Of a stretch of DNA of 64,000 nucleotides, positions 36,030-47,817 are shown in pieces (position 1 is the stretch's first letter; each line of letters starts with the position of its first letter). Under the pieces are notes generated by a model. The model ran no database searches and had not been told where the DNA came from. It saw only the letters and a list, made by a program, of their open reading frames with translations. Location: the NCBI GenBank assembly GCA_027924585.1, contig BSBM01001067.1:1366001-1430000 (forward strand), read 5' to 3'. This stretch comes from Larix kaempferi (lineage: Eukaryota > Streptophyta > Pinopsida > Pinales > Pinaceae). Both the position numbers and the translations under genes were made by a program.

Positions 36030-38640
36030 TAAATTTCGACATCCTAAATGACCACGAGCTTAACTCTTATCATAGTTCTTTAATTATAAGCCCTAGTCTT
36101 ACCATACATAATGAGCCCATTGAGGAAAATTCTCAAAGCCAAAAGCACAAGTGATCATTGATAGAAATAATACAGATGGCTTTCTCAATGATTTAATGAA
36201 GTATTTGTTCTCTCATTCTAACAACAACAATATAGAAGATTTGTTTCATACTTTTACTACTTCCCTCTCCTCTGCGATAAACAATTTTTCTCGTGAAATC
36301 TCTAGAAAAAAGAAGAACATAAGAACCAACCGTTTGTATGATAATGATTGTAAACATGCGCTTACAAAATAGTAAGGAAACTATTGACGAGTCCCTGAAA
36401 ACCGACAAGATAAGTAAGTACAAAGCTCTAATTAAAAAATAAAGATTTTCTATATAAATAAAAGACAAGAAAAACTTTTACACTTATCTAAGATGGCTCC
36501 TACGAAATTATGGAGAAATATTTTAACTTGTAAAACTAAAGAAAATAATAAGATCTCTATGGAGGATTAGAACTCATATCTTAAAAAGCTTTAAGAATCC
36601 ACATATTTTGTAGATAACATTCAAACCCTCCTTACGAATGACGAAGTATTTTCCTAAGAAGACATTGACTTTGAGATTAAGCGCCTAGCTAATGGTAAAG
36701 CTAAAGACATTGAAGGGTACCAAGAAGAAATCCTAAAAATTGGAGCACCCGTCCCCATCCCTTATATTCACGATCTCTTTCATCTAGCAGTCAAGCATGG
36801 ATTCCCTAAGCCTTGGGCTTAGAGCCTTATAGTTCCTATCTTTAAAAGTGGAGATAAAGATAAACCATCTAATTATCGAACCATTATGATTATCCCTCAC
36901 TTAGCCATGTTATACGACATTATCCTTTAAAAGAATATTAACATATGGCTAGAAAACAAAGGAAAATAGGATAAAGTCCAAGCGGGCTTCAGAAGGCATC
37001 ACTCAACCATGGACCACCTCATTATGCTTAGGATCATCACAGAGGAGTGTCATAATAATAAATCCATTTTATTTTGTTGTTTCATGGAATTTCAAAAAGC
37101 TTTTGATATGGTGCATAGATATAACCTTTGGAATAGATTAGAAGACTTAAAAGTTCCTCTCAAGTTGAGGGCGGAAACTATAAGTTTATATGAGAATGTC
37201 GTTGCCAAATTCAAAAACACTAAAGGATGGTTAGAATATATTAATTGTAATATTGGATTTAAGTAAGGGTGCCCCCTTTCCCCTACCCTTCTTTGGCATA
37301 ATTTACATTGATAAGCTTGAATAATGTTTAGAAGAGGCAAGTTGCACAAGCACGACCTCAACATGAATAGTCATCACGCTTCTTCTCTATGTTGGCGATA
37401 TCGTTCTTATAGCAAGGTGCCCATATGATCTTGATAAAAAATTATGAATTATCAAAGATTTCTACACCAATATGGGCATGACCATTAACACTAACAAAAC
37501 AAAAGTCATGATTATCAAGTCCAATAAAGGAACTTATTGCAATTTTGCATATGATAATAGAATCTTGGAAGAAGTAAACTCCTATAAGTACCTAGGAATT
37601 GACTTTCATCACAAGCTCAATTGGAACTATAACATTGAGAAGAGGATAAATGGAGGGTGGAAAGCCTACTTAGGACGTGAAAACAACTATAAATTGACAA
37701 ACCTTGTGACATGAGACAAAAACAAATTCCTCTTTAAAACGCTCGTCACTCCCATTATTTTATATGGTTGTGAACCTTGGGGATGCAACATTTCCAGATA
37801 ATCTTGGAGAAGAATTGAGAAAATCCAGAAATGGTTTATTACTTATAATCTTACAATTAAGAGAAACACACCCTATCTTATTCTCCTCTTAGAAGTAGGG
37901 CTCTCTCCCATTGAAAGCATGGCTATGATTAGATATATAATCTACAAGAACAAATTAATCAATGTAGGAGATGACCGACTTCCTAAAATTGCTCTTAAAT
38001 CCAAACAAAAGCACCATCGCCTCAAGTGGGGATGGCTTAAAGATGCCACAACTTGGTTGAAACATTGGAGGATTGATGAAACTACCACTCTGCAAAATAT
38101 CGATAACACTATTTACATTATTACTTCTACCTTCAAAGAGAAAATTTGGGTCAAAGAAGAATTAGAGGTAAAAAGAAAGCTTTGGTATTATAAAGAGATC
38201 ATTAACCCTAATATCGAGGATAAAAAATACCTTTATATCTTTACAAGCTCAAATAAAAAAAATATTGTTAAGATTAGAACGAGCTCTCATGAGCTTCATA
38301 GTGAAACTGGGCATTGGACAACCCCTAAAACACCTTGGGTTGAAAGGATTTTCCATCTATGGGAATCTATGAGTGTGGAAGATGAAAATCACTTTATCTT
38401 AGAATGCTCAGATTTCACCCACATTAGATCACAGTTCCAAAATCTTTGCTCTGACACTAACCTTTCTAACCTTCTAGATCCCCAAAACTATAGCAAGCTA
38501 GGGATATTCCTCTTTAAGCTTTTTGAGTATAGAAATAATATTTTAAAGAAAACCAAATAATATCTATCTTCTTAAGGTCTAATAGACCAGGATTTGTCTC
38601 AGTGGCCATTAAAGACCACCACTACCACCACCACCATCAT
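36030..38640 (+). pseudogene. non-LTR retrotransposon (LINE-1), 5' truncated
   Basis: The fragment begins inside the end of an endonuclease ('NDHELN'-like, about 36050), followed by the endonuclease-RT connector (36151-36372) and RT: 'IFKSGDKDKPSNYRTIM' (about 36840), 'QAGFRRHHSTMDHL', 'MEFQKAFDMVHRYNLWNRLE', 'GCPLSPTL', then 'LLYVGDIVL' at about 37385-37413, where the YxDD box has become YVGD. The C-terminal region (37919-38560) ends in a remnant of the LINE zinc finger ('HLWESMSVEDENHFILEC'; both leading Cys lost). TAA, TAG and TGA stops and frameshifts are all present. The last 70 bases form a short hairpin and a CAY-repeat tail. Confidence 0.88.
38570..38640 (+). repeat. LINE-1 3' end: hairpin and (CAY)n tail
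   Basis: GGTCT-AAT-AGACC forms a small perfect stem near 38576-38588. The element ends in 'accaccactaccaccaccacc' type CAY triplets and (atc)n rather than poly-A. This suits LINE groups whose RT recognises a structured 3' end and microsatellite tail. Confidence 0.65.
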
Positions 38641-38898
38641 CATCATGAATATTTTAGTTTATGACTATTTGAATTCAATTAAATATATGAATATTTTATT
38701 AAAATAATTTCAAAAATTGAAAACATATTTAAAGATCTTGCAACTTTAAAAAATAAAATAAAATAAAATCTTATTATTTAATAAATTAATGTAATAATAA
38801 GTTTAATATTTATAAAAATTATGAAATTTTAAAATAATTAAAAAATTAAATAAAAAGTGATTAAAATTATAAAAATAATTAAAAAATTTGAAATCATG
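38641..38898. repeat. AT-rich repeat unit left of LINE-2
   Basis: The segment 'aaagatcttgcaactttaaa' through 'aataaaaagtgattaaaat' (about 38731-38870) is repeated right of LINE-2 at about 43946-44070. The flanks of LINE-2 are therefore copies of one AT-rich tandem unit of roughly 170 bp. Confidence 0.75.
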
Positions 38899-39394
38899 TT
38901 TTTTTTCCATCGAAAAAATATAACTTACTATTAATACTGCGAAATAGTAAATAGTTCCAAATACATCAAAGTATCACAGGGAAATCAGATTCCAGAATAA
39001 ACAAGTGTGAGATACAAGTCACGGGCGCATTGAACAACCCACAAAACACAAACTAATAGTGCCAGATCGAGGCCGTAGTGTCAAGACGCAAACAAACACC
39101 ATAATAGAGAAGGAAATTAGTGCATCTACATAAGACAGAGGATTTGCCCATAGTAAACACTGCAAAGAAAAGAGAGCTGTGACCCAAGGGACTGTGGATC
39201 AGCCCAAGTAGACATAAATAACCTGGCAGCCAAGATATGTAGTGCCACAAAACACCAAAGAAAATCAAAAGACCAACAAGTAGTTGGTGGAGGAGATGGC
39301 TATGAACCTGCAAAATAGTTATGCCGCATAATAATAAATATATATCCGCTAAAAACACAAAAAACTCATAAACGGAAGGGCCGAGCCAACGGAA
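38899..39394 (-). other. 3' UTR and poly-A tail of LINE-2
   Basis: About 500 bases after the RNase H stop without a recognisable product. The 101-codon frame at 39358-39053 is a chance frame. The minus strand ends in eight A residues against AATCATG. Confidence 0.7.
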
Positions 39395-40051
39395 TCAGGA
39401 CCAATGCATATCAATAGAGCCCCGAGAGATAAAAAGATCCTTGTGCCATTCCTCCCACAAGATGATCCCCGCCATAGAATGTAAAGCTAGCTTGGAGAGT
39501 AGGTCTGCCTCCACATTCACCTCTCGGTAGATATGAGAAAAATGAATATGCTCGAAATCATTGATGTACTTTCTAACCTCATCCAACCAGTATGAAAGTA
39601 GTAGCACATTGAGTGGAGTACTGCCCTTTGCCCATGAAATGATGGATGAAGAGTCTCCCAGAATCAAGAGAGATGAAACATGTTTGATTCGAGCAAAGTG
39701 TAGAAGGAGCTAAAGAGCACATAATTCACTACGGGTGTTTGAACCAATCCCCATATTTAGATGGATGTAGAAGTAACAAGCGATGGATAGGTGCAAAACC
39801 ACACCAGCCCCACTCACACCTGGTCCCCCAACCACAGCACCATAAAAAAAACCACAGGGGTACACCAAAACCGGTGGAGCTACCCGACGTCCATATCTTC
39901 TCACATTCAAATTATGACAACCACTAGTAGGACCAGAGAGAGTAATGTATTCATTATATGCAGCAATAGTCCAACTACAAAGCCAATCTAGGTGAGGAAA
40001 GGTACCCTCAAATATTCGCCTATTTCGGGCCTTCCATATTTCCCATAGCAT
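39395..40051 (-). pseudogene. RNase H domain (RVT_3 type) of LINE-2
   Basis: A plant L1 RNase H: 'GFFYGAVVGGPGVSGAGVVL' where the usual first catalytic Asp of F-D-G-A is Tyr, 'GSNTRSELCAL' with catalytic Glu, then TAG at about 39712, 'LILGDSSSIISWAKG' (Asp) and 'FSHIYREVNVEADLLSK' (terminal Asp). The Asp-to-Tyr change would abolish activity. Confidence 0.85.
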
Positions 40052-40063
40052 AAAGCAAGGAAG

Positions 40064-40504
40064 CTATGCCCAAGAATAAGAGTCTCGAATCCACGATCCA
40101 AGACAGTCGATCAAAGAGGATGATTGACAGATAGCTTGGATACCAAAAGTTGATGCAACTAAAATACAAAGGTCTTGAATGAAGGAGCAGTAGGAGAATA
40201 GGTGGTCAACCGATTCCATCTGTAAGCAACATAAAGGACACCACCCAGGACCACTGAAATCGCAGTGGCAAAGATTATCCCATGTGAGAATTTTATTACT
40301 CAAAGCTAGCCAAATGAAACATTTGATTTTCAGTGGAAGGGCAAGTTTCCAAATAGTGTGGTGCCACCATAGATTCACAAGCTGTTTATTAGCAAATAAT
40401 GATACATAAGCTAGCTTTGCAGTAATAGAGCCATGTGCCACATCCCACGACCAAACCAATCGATCAGGTGTCTCAGATAGATGAATATTGGCCTGACAAA
40501 GGGG
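40064..40504 (-). pseudogene. zf-RVT zinc-binding domain of LINE-2
   Basis: Typical of plant L1 ORF2: 'KLALPLKIKCFIWLALSNK', 'ILTWDNLCHCDFSGPGWCPL', 'CCLQMESVDHLFSYCSF'. The Cys and His ligands are in place (CPLC then H-LF--C). TAG at 40066-40064 separates it from the RNase H region, which resumes with 'MLWEIWKARNRRIFE'. Confidence 0.85.
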
Positions 40505-42766
40505 TCAGATATACTTAGTCCATTCAATCCCCAAACCACCACTAAGTCCCAGCTGTGCAGCAGTGATCCACCTATTACCCACACCACCACTATGACAAGA
40601 TGCATGAGCAAGTGAACAAAACCCCCTGGCCCGTAGATGTGCCAATAATTCAGGAGACAAGTGATAAGAAGTGGAACCCCCCAATACCGTATCAACTCCG
40701 AGCCTGATTTTCGGACCATCTCCAGGTTTCCATGTGAGCCACTCTGCAATGATAGTGAATGAACCCAAGAGTCCATTCCATATATTGGAGACACCAATAG
40801 CTGAAGGTTGGCCCTTTTGAATCCAATTCGCTACCGAAGAATGTTTTAGATACTTAGCCCTAATGATCTTGCCCCAAACAGAGTTGACGAATAGGGCCCG
40901 CCACAAGCTCTTTGCATGAAGGTCCAATACAAAAAGTCCCAAATGTTTAACATTCCAACCCCCCAAAACCCAGGGCTGATCCAACGATGACCATTTAATC
41001 AGATGGAATTTATCCTTCTCCACCCCACCAGACCATAAGAATCTGAAAATTTTTCTTTGAATAAGACGAAGAATGGACTTTGGTGTTTTGCAGAGAGAAA
41101 ACCAGTAGACCCCCAGGTTCTGAAGCACCGCTTTTACCAGCGTAAGTCTGCCTCCCATGGATAAGTACCGCATACTCCAATGGCCAATACGTAAATCAAA
41201 TCGCCTGATTAGCCAAGACCAATCATTCAACCTGTAATTTGAAGGTTTGACAAAAAATCCCAGATACTTCGTGCCTCTAGAAAAAGCTTTGAATTCCAAA
41301 GGTAGCAGCAAGCTGATCGACCGTTCCACATTCTCCTCCATAGAGTGCTTAAAAAAATGACTTAACCATACTAATGATCATACCTGATACAGAGCAAAAG
41401 AAATCTAGAATTTTCTTATACTGTAACCATTCAGCCAGTATGCCTAGTCCAAAGAGCATTACATCATCCACAAATAGTGTCTGTGTAACAGATATACCAG
41501 CAGTTACCTTGATACCAACAATAGAATCCTCACATTTTGATTTATGTATTGTGAGGCTCAAACCCTCAATAACCAAGAGGAACAATAGGGGTGAGAGAGG
41601 ACAGCCCTGTCTGAGGCCTTAAAAAAATCTGTCGGCTGGCCATTTATTAGAATAACAAAGTTTACTGAAGTAACACAAGCCATGATCAACTTCATCACCT
41701 TCCATGGCAAGCCAATTTGTATGAGAATCAGTCTGAGAAGAGTCTAGTCAACCCGGTCATAAGCTTTCACTAGGTCCAACTTGAGGATGAGAGCATCAAG
41801 TTTCTTTTGATTAATACTGTGAAAAACCTCCTGTGCCACACCCACCGCATCAAGGATCTGCCGACCCTCCAAAAAACCATATTGTTCCATAGATATGTGC
41901 CTCTAAAGGACCGACTTGATTCGCAGAGCAATAATCTTTGATATAATCTTGTAGACCAAATTACACAAGGCAATGGGCCTAAAATCCTTAAAATTCTCAA
42001 GATGCGATGATTTTGGAATGAGATCCAGATAGGTAGAATTAAGTGCCGCAGAGACCAGACCCATGTTCTAGGATTCATCCACAGCATCCCGGAGGTCCGC
42101 CCCCATTATGTCAAAAAAGTGGAAAAATAGTTCCATCGACCACCCATCAGGGCCAGGTGATTTATCCTTAGCAAACCCCCGTAGGGTATTTTGCACCTCC
42201 AATAATGATATGACCTCAAAAATATTGTCCCCCTCCATGTCATTGAACATCCGAGGGTATTCCTTAATAATCTTAAATTGTTCAGGCAAAGATGTATTTT
42301 TGGGATCACAATAATGGTCTTGAAAGTGTTGGGTTTCCTTAGACATTAGTTCCACATCCCCCCTAATCCACCGACCAGTGTGATCATTAAGATCCCAAAT
42401 ATTGTTCTGTATTTTGCGGGAATCCACAAAGCGGTGAAAAAACTTTGTATTCAAATCACCATCTTTGAGCCAAATTGCTCGACTTTTTAAGCGCCAAGTT
42501 TCTTCATGGATGAGTAGGATCCTCAATTTCCTTTCCTCCAATAATGAGAGTTTGGCTCGTCCCATTTGGGATAGCCCAATCCTCAGAGATTGGTCCAACA
42601 AAATGCCAATTTCCTTCTCCACCTCGATGAGTTCCACAACCATCACAAATTTCTTGGATCTTTCCCACTGAATAGTAAAGGCTTTTAAGGATTTTAATTT
42701 CACAGCCAGCTTATCCATAGCAGAACTCTCCCCCGAGACATCGACATGCATCCAGTGTGTTCTCAC
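40505..42766 (-). pseudogene. ORF2 reverse transcriptase of LINE-2
   Basis: The pre-RT region 'RAIWLKDGDLNTKFFHRF' is at about 42480 and 'DKSPGPDGWSMELF' near 42150. RT motifs follow on the minus strand around 42060-41640 ('FRPIALCN', 'LDLVKAYDRVDW' with catalytic Asp) and 'LFVDDVMLFG' at about 41470-41440, the FVDD active box. The thumb and connector (41341-40505) include 'KYLGFFVKP', 'LSMGGRLTLVKAVL' and 'KIFRFLWSG'. Stops occur at about 42068 (TAG) and 41890 (TAG), with a frameshift near 41620 and a stop at 40505 (TGA). Confidence 0.88.
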
Positions 42767-42831
42767 ACCCGCATTAAAATCCGGATTAGTTAACCATACG
42801 GAGTTGAATTTAAAGGGGTAAGGATGATGTG

Positions 42832-43536
42832 TTAGTTCGTTATCAAATTGCGAATAATGGGGAGATGGTCACTAATATGTAACTGCTGAATCCATGACTG
42901 GTAATTCTGGAAAGAGTTTAGCATAGATCCTGATATTAAGAAGCGATCAATGCATTTAGAGATCAAGTTCCCATCCTTCCTACCATTTGACCACGTTGGA
43001 ACCAAGGGGCGTGGCTCCACATCAATCAGAGAATATGTAGAGAAGAGATTCCTGAAATATGTCCCAAGTGGATCCCTTCTGGCCGATTGGCCCCAAATTT
43101 CCTCAGCACCCCATGAAAAATTCAAATCACCAGCAAGTATCAAATTTTCCAATTCCAATAAGTGCCTCGAGCATGCAAGGTTCCAAAATGCCTCCCTATA
43201 ACAATAGGGACCATAACAATTCACAATGTTTATTTCTTTTTCCGAACCTCAGAAGTTTCCAGACAGTAGTATACCCAAAGATATAATAAAAGGATTTAAC
43301 CTCAGAACCCCAGGGTTCCAAGCCGCCAAGAGCCCACCAGAAAGGCCCACCGCATCAACTGTGTACATCAGCCAGCTCGGCTTAATTTTGTAAAATAAAG
43401 TACGAGCCTTCTCCCCACACACCATCGTTTCTTGGAGGAAGATTAAATTAGGATTGATAATATGAATAACACACTTGAGGGCCAATTGTTTGGGCAGGCC
43501 CCCCACACCCCGGATGTTTAGAGAGAAAAAGATCAT
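42832..43536 (-). pseudogene. ORF2 endonuclease (APE type) of LINE-2
   Basis: Would nick the target site. ATG at 43536 opens 'MIFFSLNIRGVGGLPKQLAL', with the N-R-G strand and 'LIFLQETM' carrying the catalytic Glu. After a frameshift between about 43250 and 43224 it continues with 'NCYGPY', 'LILAGDLNFS' (Asp and Asn pair), 'KCIDRFLIS' and 'ISDHLPII' (Ser-Asp-His). The essential residues are recognisable, but the domain is split by the frameshift. Confidence 0.85.
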
Positions 43537-43937
43537 TATCGACCCTTGGAAAGGGCTTTGATTCCTCTAAAAGCCCTGGTATCAGGTGAGATGGGGGTAC
43601 CATTGTTATGGCAAGCATCATTCCCCCAAAGTGGAATGACCATCTTATTCTTCCTAGCACTTCGCGTCTTTAATGGTAAGAAGTCCAGAGCCAAACCACC
43701 CAGACGTGCCCCCTTTGTGACACATTGTTCACCCAGTGTTGAAGGAATGACAACAGATGATGGATTAACCCCAACCCCTAGGCCCGACACCGGATCCAAA
43801 GGACCCGAGGGAGCCCCCACAAGATTTGTGACCGGGTCAATCTCGTCCACAACCCAATTTTTGTAAAACATAGGAATTGGTGTCTTTTTCACCATTTCTG
43901 AGTATGAGGGGATGTATAAAACCCTTTCTCGGGTCAA
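43536..43937 (-). pseudogene. ORF1 C-terminal part of LINE-2
   Basis: An open frame of about 133 codons, rich in Pro, Gly and Val and ending '...RGIKALSKGR' at TAA 43538-43536. Position and context fit the C-terminus of a plant L1 ORF1 RNA-binding protein; the nucleic-acid-binding part is missing. Its stop overlaps the ORF2 start as TAATG, suggesting stop-restart coupling. No true ATG is seen at the 5' edge, as expected for a 5'-truncated copy. Confidence 0.6.
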
Positions 43938-43942
43938 TCATG

Positions 43943-45389
43943 TTTAAAGATTGCAACTTAAAAAAATAAAATTACAACAATTTTTTTTAATAAATTAATG
44001 TAATAATAAGTTTACTATTTAAAACAATTATGAAATTTTAGAATAATTAAAAAATTAAATAAAAAGTGATTAAAATATTTTATTAAAATTATAAATTTAA
44101 ATATATTCAATATTTTATTTAAATTATGAAATTAAATAAATTTAACATTGATGAAAATGATTAAATCTTAAAATAATTAAATAAAAAGTGAATTTAAAAT
44201 ATTTTATCAAAATTATGAATTTAAATGTATTAGTTTATGACTATTTGAATTCAATTAAAAATATATGAATATTTTACACTTTATGAATTCAATTAAATTT
44301 ATGATTATTTTATTAAAATTATGAATTTAAATATATTCAAGTTAAATATTTATTAAAGTTATAAAATTTTAAAATAATTAAATAAAAAGCGATTAAAGTA
44401 TTTTATTATCCGTGTATGGATATACTTTCCATTGGGAAGTTAACTTTCATTGAATTGTATTAGTTTGCTATTTGAAACACATATTTATATAAATTTTTGT
44501 AATATTTTGCGTAATTTTAATATTAAACTTAATATTTTGAAAAATGAAAATAAATTTAAGTTTATTTTAAATACATTAATTTAATTTTATGATTGGTCAA
44601 AAACAATTCCGATGAGACATAAATCTCTGCAGAATTAGTTTTAATTATTAAAATTTAAAAATAAATAAAAATTATTTATAAAACTAAAATTCTTCATAAC
44701 GCTATTTGTTATCTATCTAATACATTTAGTAATTCAACAATTAAAATAACACTGGTTTTCTGAATACCCCACTTGGAAGAAGAAAATCCAAGATCACATT
44801 ACATAGAAGAAGAACACGGTGATGCATGCAGTCTTACATTAGACTCATATTAAACCGAAAAGTACAATACAGTGATGCATGCAATCTGACATTTCATCTT
44901 TCAATATTATTCTTCACATTACAACATAGCATGACAGAGAACGCGGAGACAAGCGGTAGGAGTATTCTATGAAAAATATAAGGAGATTCCTTATTCTATT
45001 TGTTGCAAGGAATTTTCGTCCTCATCATGATTACGAACCATGTACACTTTTCCTTTCCTTAATCCATGTAGTGCTTGGCCAAACTCCTTGGAAGATGAGC
45101 CTTGAGGTTGTTTCCCTTTGAAAAAACTCTACTTTGAGAGGGTGATGCCCTTTTCTCTCTAACATAGTGCCTCACCATCCCATTGATACACTTTGCATCA
45201 CTATGGGGTGTGTCAGTGCTGCACTTTTCTTTTGTATAGGGTGTGTCACTGCATGTACAAAGGGAAAAAAGAGAACCTTCGAGAAGTCTCTAGAAGGAGA
45301 CCCTTGTGGATGTTTATCCCTTCCATTTAGGGTGGATCTTACTCACCTACCAGCTTAGTAGGATCCTACCTCATCCTTCTCTCTTAATC
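43943..45389. other. AT-rich repeats and intergenic DNA left of the copia element
   Basis: 43943-44420 is AT-rich and shares blocks with 38641-38898. A short duplicated block with 'gtgatgcatgca' occurs at 44818-44905. On the minus strand 45110-44990 a short open frame of about 42 codons is present but unrecognised. No gene supported. The copia insertion target TAATC ends this stretch at 45385-45389. Confidence 0.55.
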
Positions 45390-46039
45390 TGTTAAATTTT
45401 CTGAATTTACTTCAATCTGATCTAGGATCTTAACTGAGAGAATAACATGTACATCATATCTACAGCATATCAATCATGGAGACAATAATGCAAGCACACA
45501 AGAGACACAAAGATTTACTTGGGGAAAACCATAAAGGTGAAAAACCCCAATAACTTCCTCAGAGATAGATAGAGCAATGATACAACCAACCATAAGAGAT
45601 AGACACAACCTAGCAGCAGATCCTCCTCCTCCATAAGTGCGCCACTCCTCCTTGAGTGCATGAGTGAGAAGTGAGTGAGCAAATAGAGTGCCTCCCGCAC
45701 TCTATTTATACTTGACTTGACTTGCCTTTTTACCTAACTCATGTCGGCTCGAACTTAACCACATAACATAATGCTGAGTGGGCCGACCCCCAATAGGGTG
45801 GTCTAATAACCCTTTGACCCACATGGCCAACCCCCAATAGGGTGGTCTAATAACCCTTTGACCCATATGACTTATACAGGGCCGACCCCAAACAAGGTGG
45901 TCTAATAACCCATCAAGTATAAGTTACGACACTTACAATATAAATGACAACACTTCCTTATAGAGGAATAATACCATCTCTATAGGAATACAATATACAT
46001 ATATGTGAAATACATTCCGAAGTTACATATACATCAACA
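45390..46039 (-). repeat. 3' LTR of the copia element
   Basis: Same 650-bp length as its partner, with two substitutions visible: gtaca(t/g)catat and ctatag(g/t)aatac. TATAAATAG lies at 45710-45702 on the minus strand. Confidence 0.93.
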
Positions 46040-46052
46040 CTCCCTCTTAACT
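46040..46052 (-). promoter_or_regulatory. polypurine tract of the copia element
   Basis: On the minus strand a purine-rich AAGAGGGAG abuts the TGTTGATG start of the 3' LTR. Confidence 0.8.
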
Positions 46053-46289
46053 AGGAAGGTATTTCTCAGCACAGTTCTTCTAGCACAAGTCATCTTCTCT
46101 GGATCATCGTCACTGGATAATCGTCATCGAGTCATCATCATCGTCACTGCTGCTGCTATCTCAATCAATCTCTGAATCTACTCGTCATAGGAAGTTCTAC
46201 AGAGCCAGTCCTTTTTCATACTGGATGTAGGCCCACCACCTGCAGGTCTTCATCATCACTGGCCATACTGTGGAATCCTCAGGACTTAT

Positions 46290-46830
46290 TACGTGCGTCA
46301 CAAAACCTCGAAAGAGCATCCCAGGCTGTTACGAGCACACAGCTCTACCTATAGGATCTCCCAGGGCACCGAATTACATGTGACCTCACCACAAAACCTC
46401 GCAAGAGCATCCCAGGCTGTTACGAGCACACAGCTCTACCTATAGGATCTCCCAGGGCAACGAATTACATGTGGTCATGGCAAAACCTCGCAAGAGCATC
46501 TGCCAGATATCCCAGGGAACCGAATTACATGCCATAGGCAAAACCTCGAAAGACTATCTGCAGATCTCCCAGGGCACCGAATTACATGCCATAGGACAAA
46601 ACCTCGAAAGAGCATCTGCCAGATATCCCAGAGAACCGAATTACATGCCATAGGAAAAACCTCGAAAGACTATCTGCAGATCTCCCAGGGCACCGAATTA
46701 CATGTCCTCCCAGAGCAAAACCTCGAAAGAGCATTTGCCAGATGTCCCAGGGCACCGAATTACATGCCATAGGCAAAACCTCGAAAGACCATCTGCAAAT
46801 CTCCCAGGGCACCGGATTACATGCTCATAT
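46290..46830. repeat. tandem repeat array 1 in the copia 3' region (57-59 bp and 90 bp units)
   Basis: Units share 'aaaacctcgaaagagcatct' and 'cagggcaccgaattacatg'. About six units of 57-59 bp follow two longer units of about 90 bp that carry an extra 'ggctgttacgagcacacagc'. Confidence 0.9.
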
Positions 46831-46879
46831 GCACAACCTGATCCACGGCCACAGAGTATCAACCTGATACTCACCATAC

Positions 46880-47225
46880 ATCATCCTGATGTATCCATGA
46901 TCATCCTGATCATTATCACTGCAACGTCCTGCTGCATATCATCTGGAGCAACATCCTGAAGCTCGTCATCTATGATCGTCCTGATCATCACTGCAACATC
47001 CTGCTGCATGTCATCTGGAGCAACATCCTGAAGCTCGTCATCTATGATCATCCTGATCATCACTGCAACATCCTGCTGCATGTCATCTGGAGCAATATCC
47101 TGAAGCTTGTCATCTATGATCATCCTGATCATCAATGCAACATCCTGCTGCATGTCATCTGGAGCAACATCCTGAAGCTCGTCATCTATGATCATCCTGA
47201 TCATCAATGCAACATCCTGCTGCAT
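46880..47225. repeat. tandem repeat array 2 (72-bp units)
   Basis: About five units share 'gatcatcctgatcatca' and 'tcatctggagcaacatcctg'. The minus strand gives a 24-residue repeat with 'ELQDVAPDDMQQDVA', an apparent protein that is only a by-product of 72 being divisible by three. Confidence 0.9.
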
Positions 47226-47640
47226 ACCAAGTATCTACCTGATACATATCATGATCCATGATCCTCCTGATCATCAATGCAACATCCTGCTGCATGCCAA
47301 GTATCTACCTGATACATATCATGATCCATGATCCTCCTGATCATCAATGCAACATCTTGCTGCATGCCAAGTCTCTACCTGATACATATCATGATCCATG
47401 ATCCTTCTGATCATCAATGTATCCACCTGATACAAATACAAAACATATGATATATATCACCATACATGATCCACCTGATCATACAATGTATCCACCTGAT
47501 ACACATACAGATACATATCATCATACATGATCCTCCTGATCATCAATGCATCTACCTGATGCATACCAAGTATCTACCTGATACATATCATCATACATGA
47601 TCCTCCTGATCATCAATGTATCCGCCTGATACAAATACAA
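47226..47640. repeat. tandem repeat array 3 (about 70-bp units)
   Basis: Units share 'aagtatctacctgatacata' and 'catgatcctcctgatcatca'. They partly share the 'gatcatcaatgcaacatcct' block with array 2, so one array probably grew from the other. Confidence 0.88.
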
Positions 47641-47817
47641 ATACATGATACATGGTCCAAGCATCCAATATGATGCATATACAAAATGATCCAACTGATC
47701 ATATCCAAGCAGAAACCAGAACATCATCCTGATGCTCATCATCCAGTGCTTACATCCACAGCCATGTGAAGGATCCTCTTTCCAACATGCTTGGAATGGC
47801 TTCAGCAAATGTGTCCA

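Larger units (their letters stand above)
38899..43935 (-). mobile_element. L1-type LINE with RNase H (LINE-2), minus strand
   Basis: A 5.0-kb L1-clade element: end of ORF1, then ORF2 with APE endonuclease, RT, zf-RVT and RNase H, and a 3' UTR ending in a poly-A tail (T-run at 38899-38906 on the plus strand). A 7-base candidate target duplication AATCATG flanks it at 38892-38898 and 43936-43942. ORF1 begins inside its coding region, so the copy is 5' truncated. Stops and frameshifts are spread through ORF2. Confidence 0.88.

Noticed and set aside
45167-45358. A 63-codon Cys-rich open frame
   Set aside because: It has no signal peptide logic or conserved spacing and sits in the target DNA of the copia insertion; most likely chance.
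46881-47225. A 114-codon protein of 24-residue repeats on the minus strand
   Set aside because: It is a by-product of a 72-bp noncoding tandem repeat in the copia 3' region; the repeat also continues out of frame.
46290-47640. CRISPR-like array
   Set aside because: Units are contiguous and homogeneous with no unique spacers, and they lie in a plant retrotransposon.
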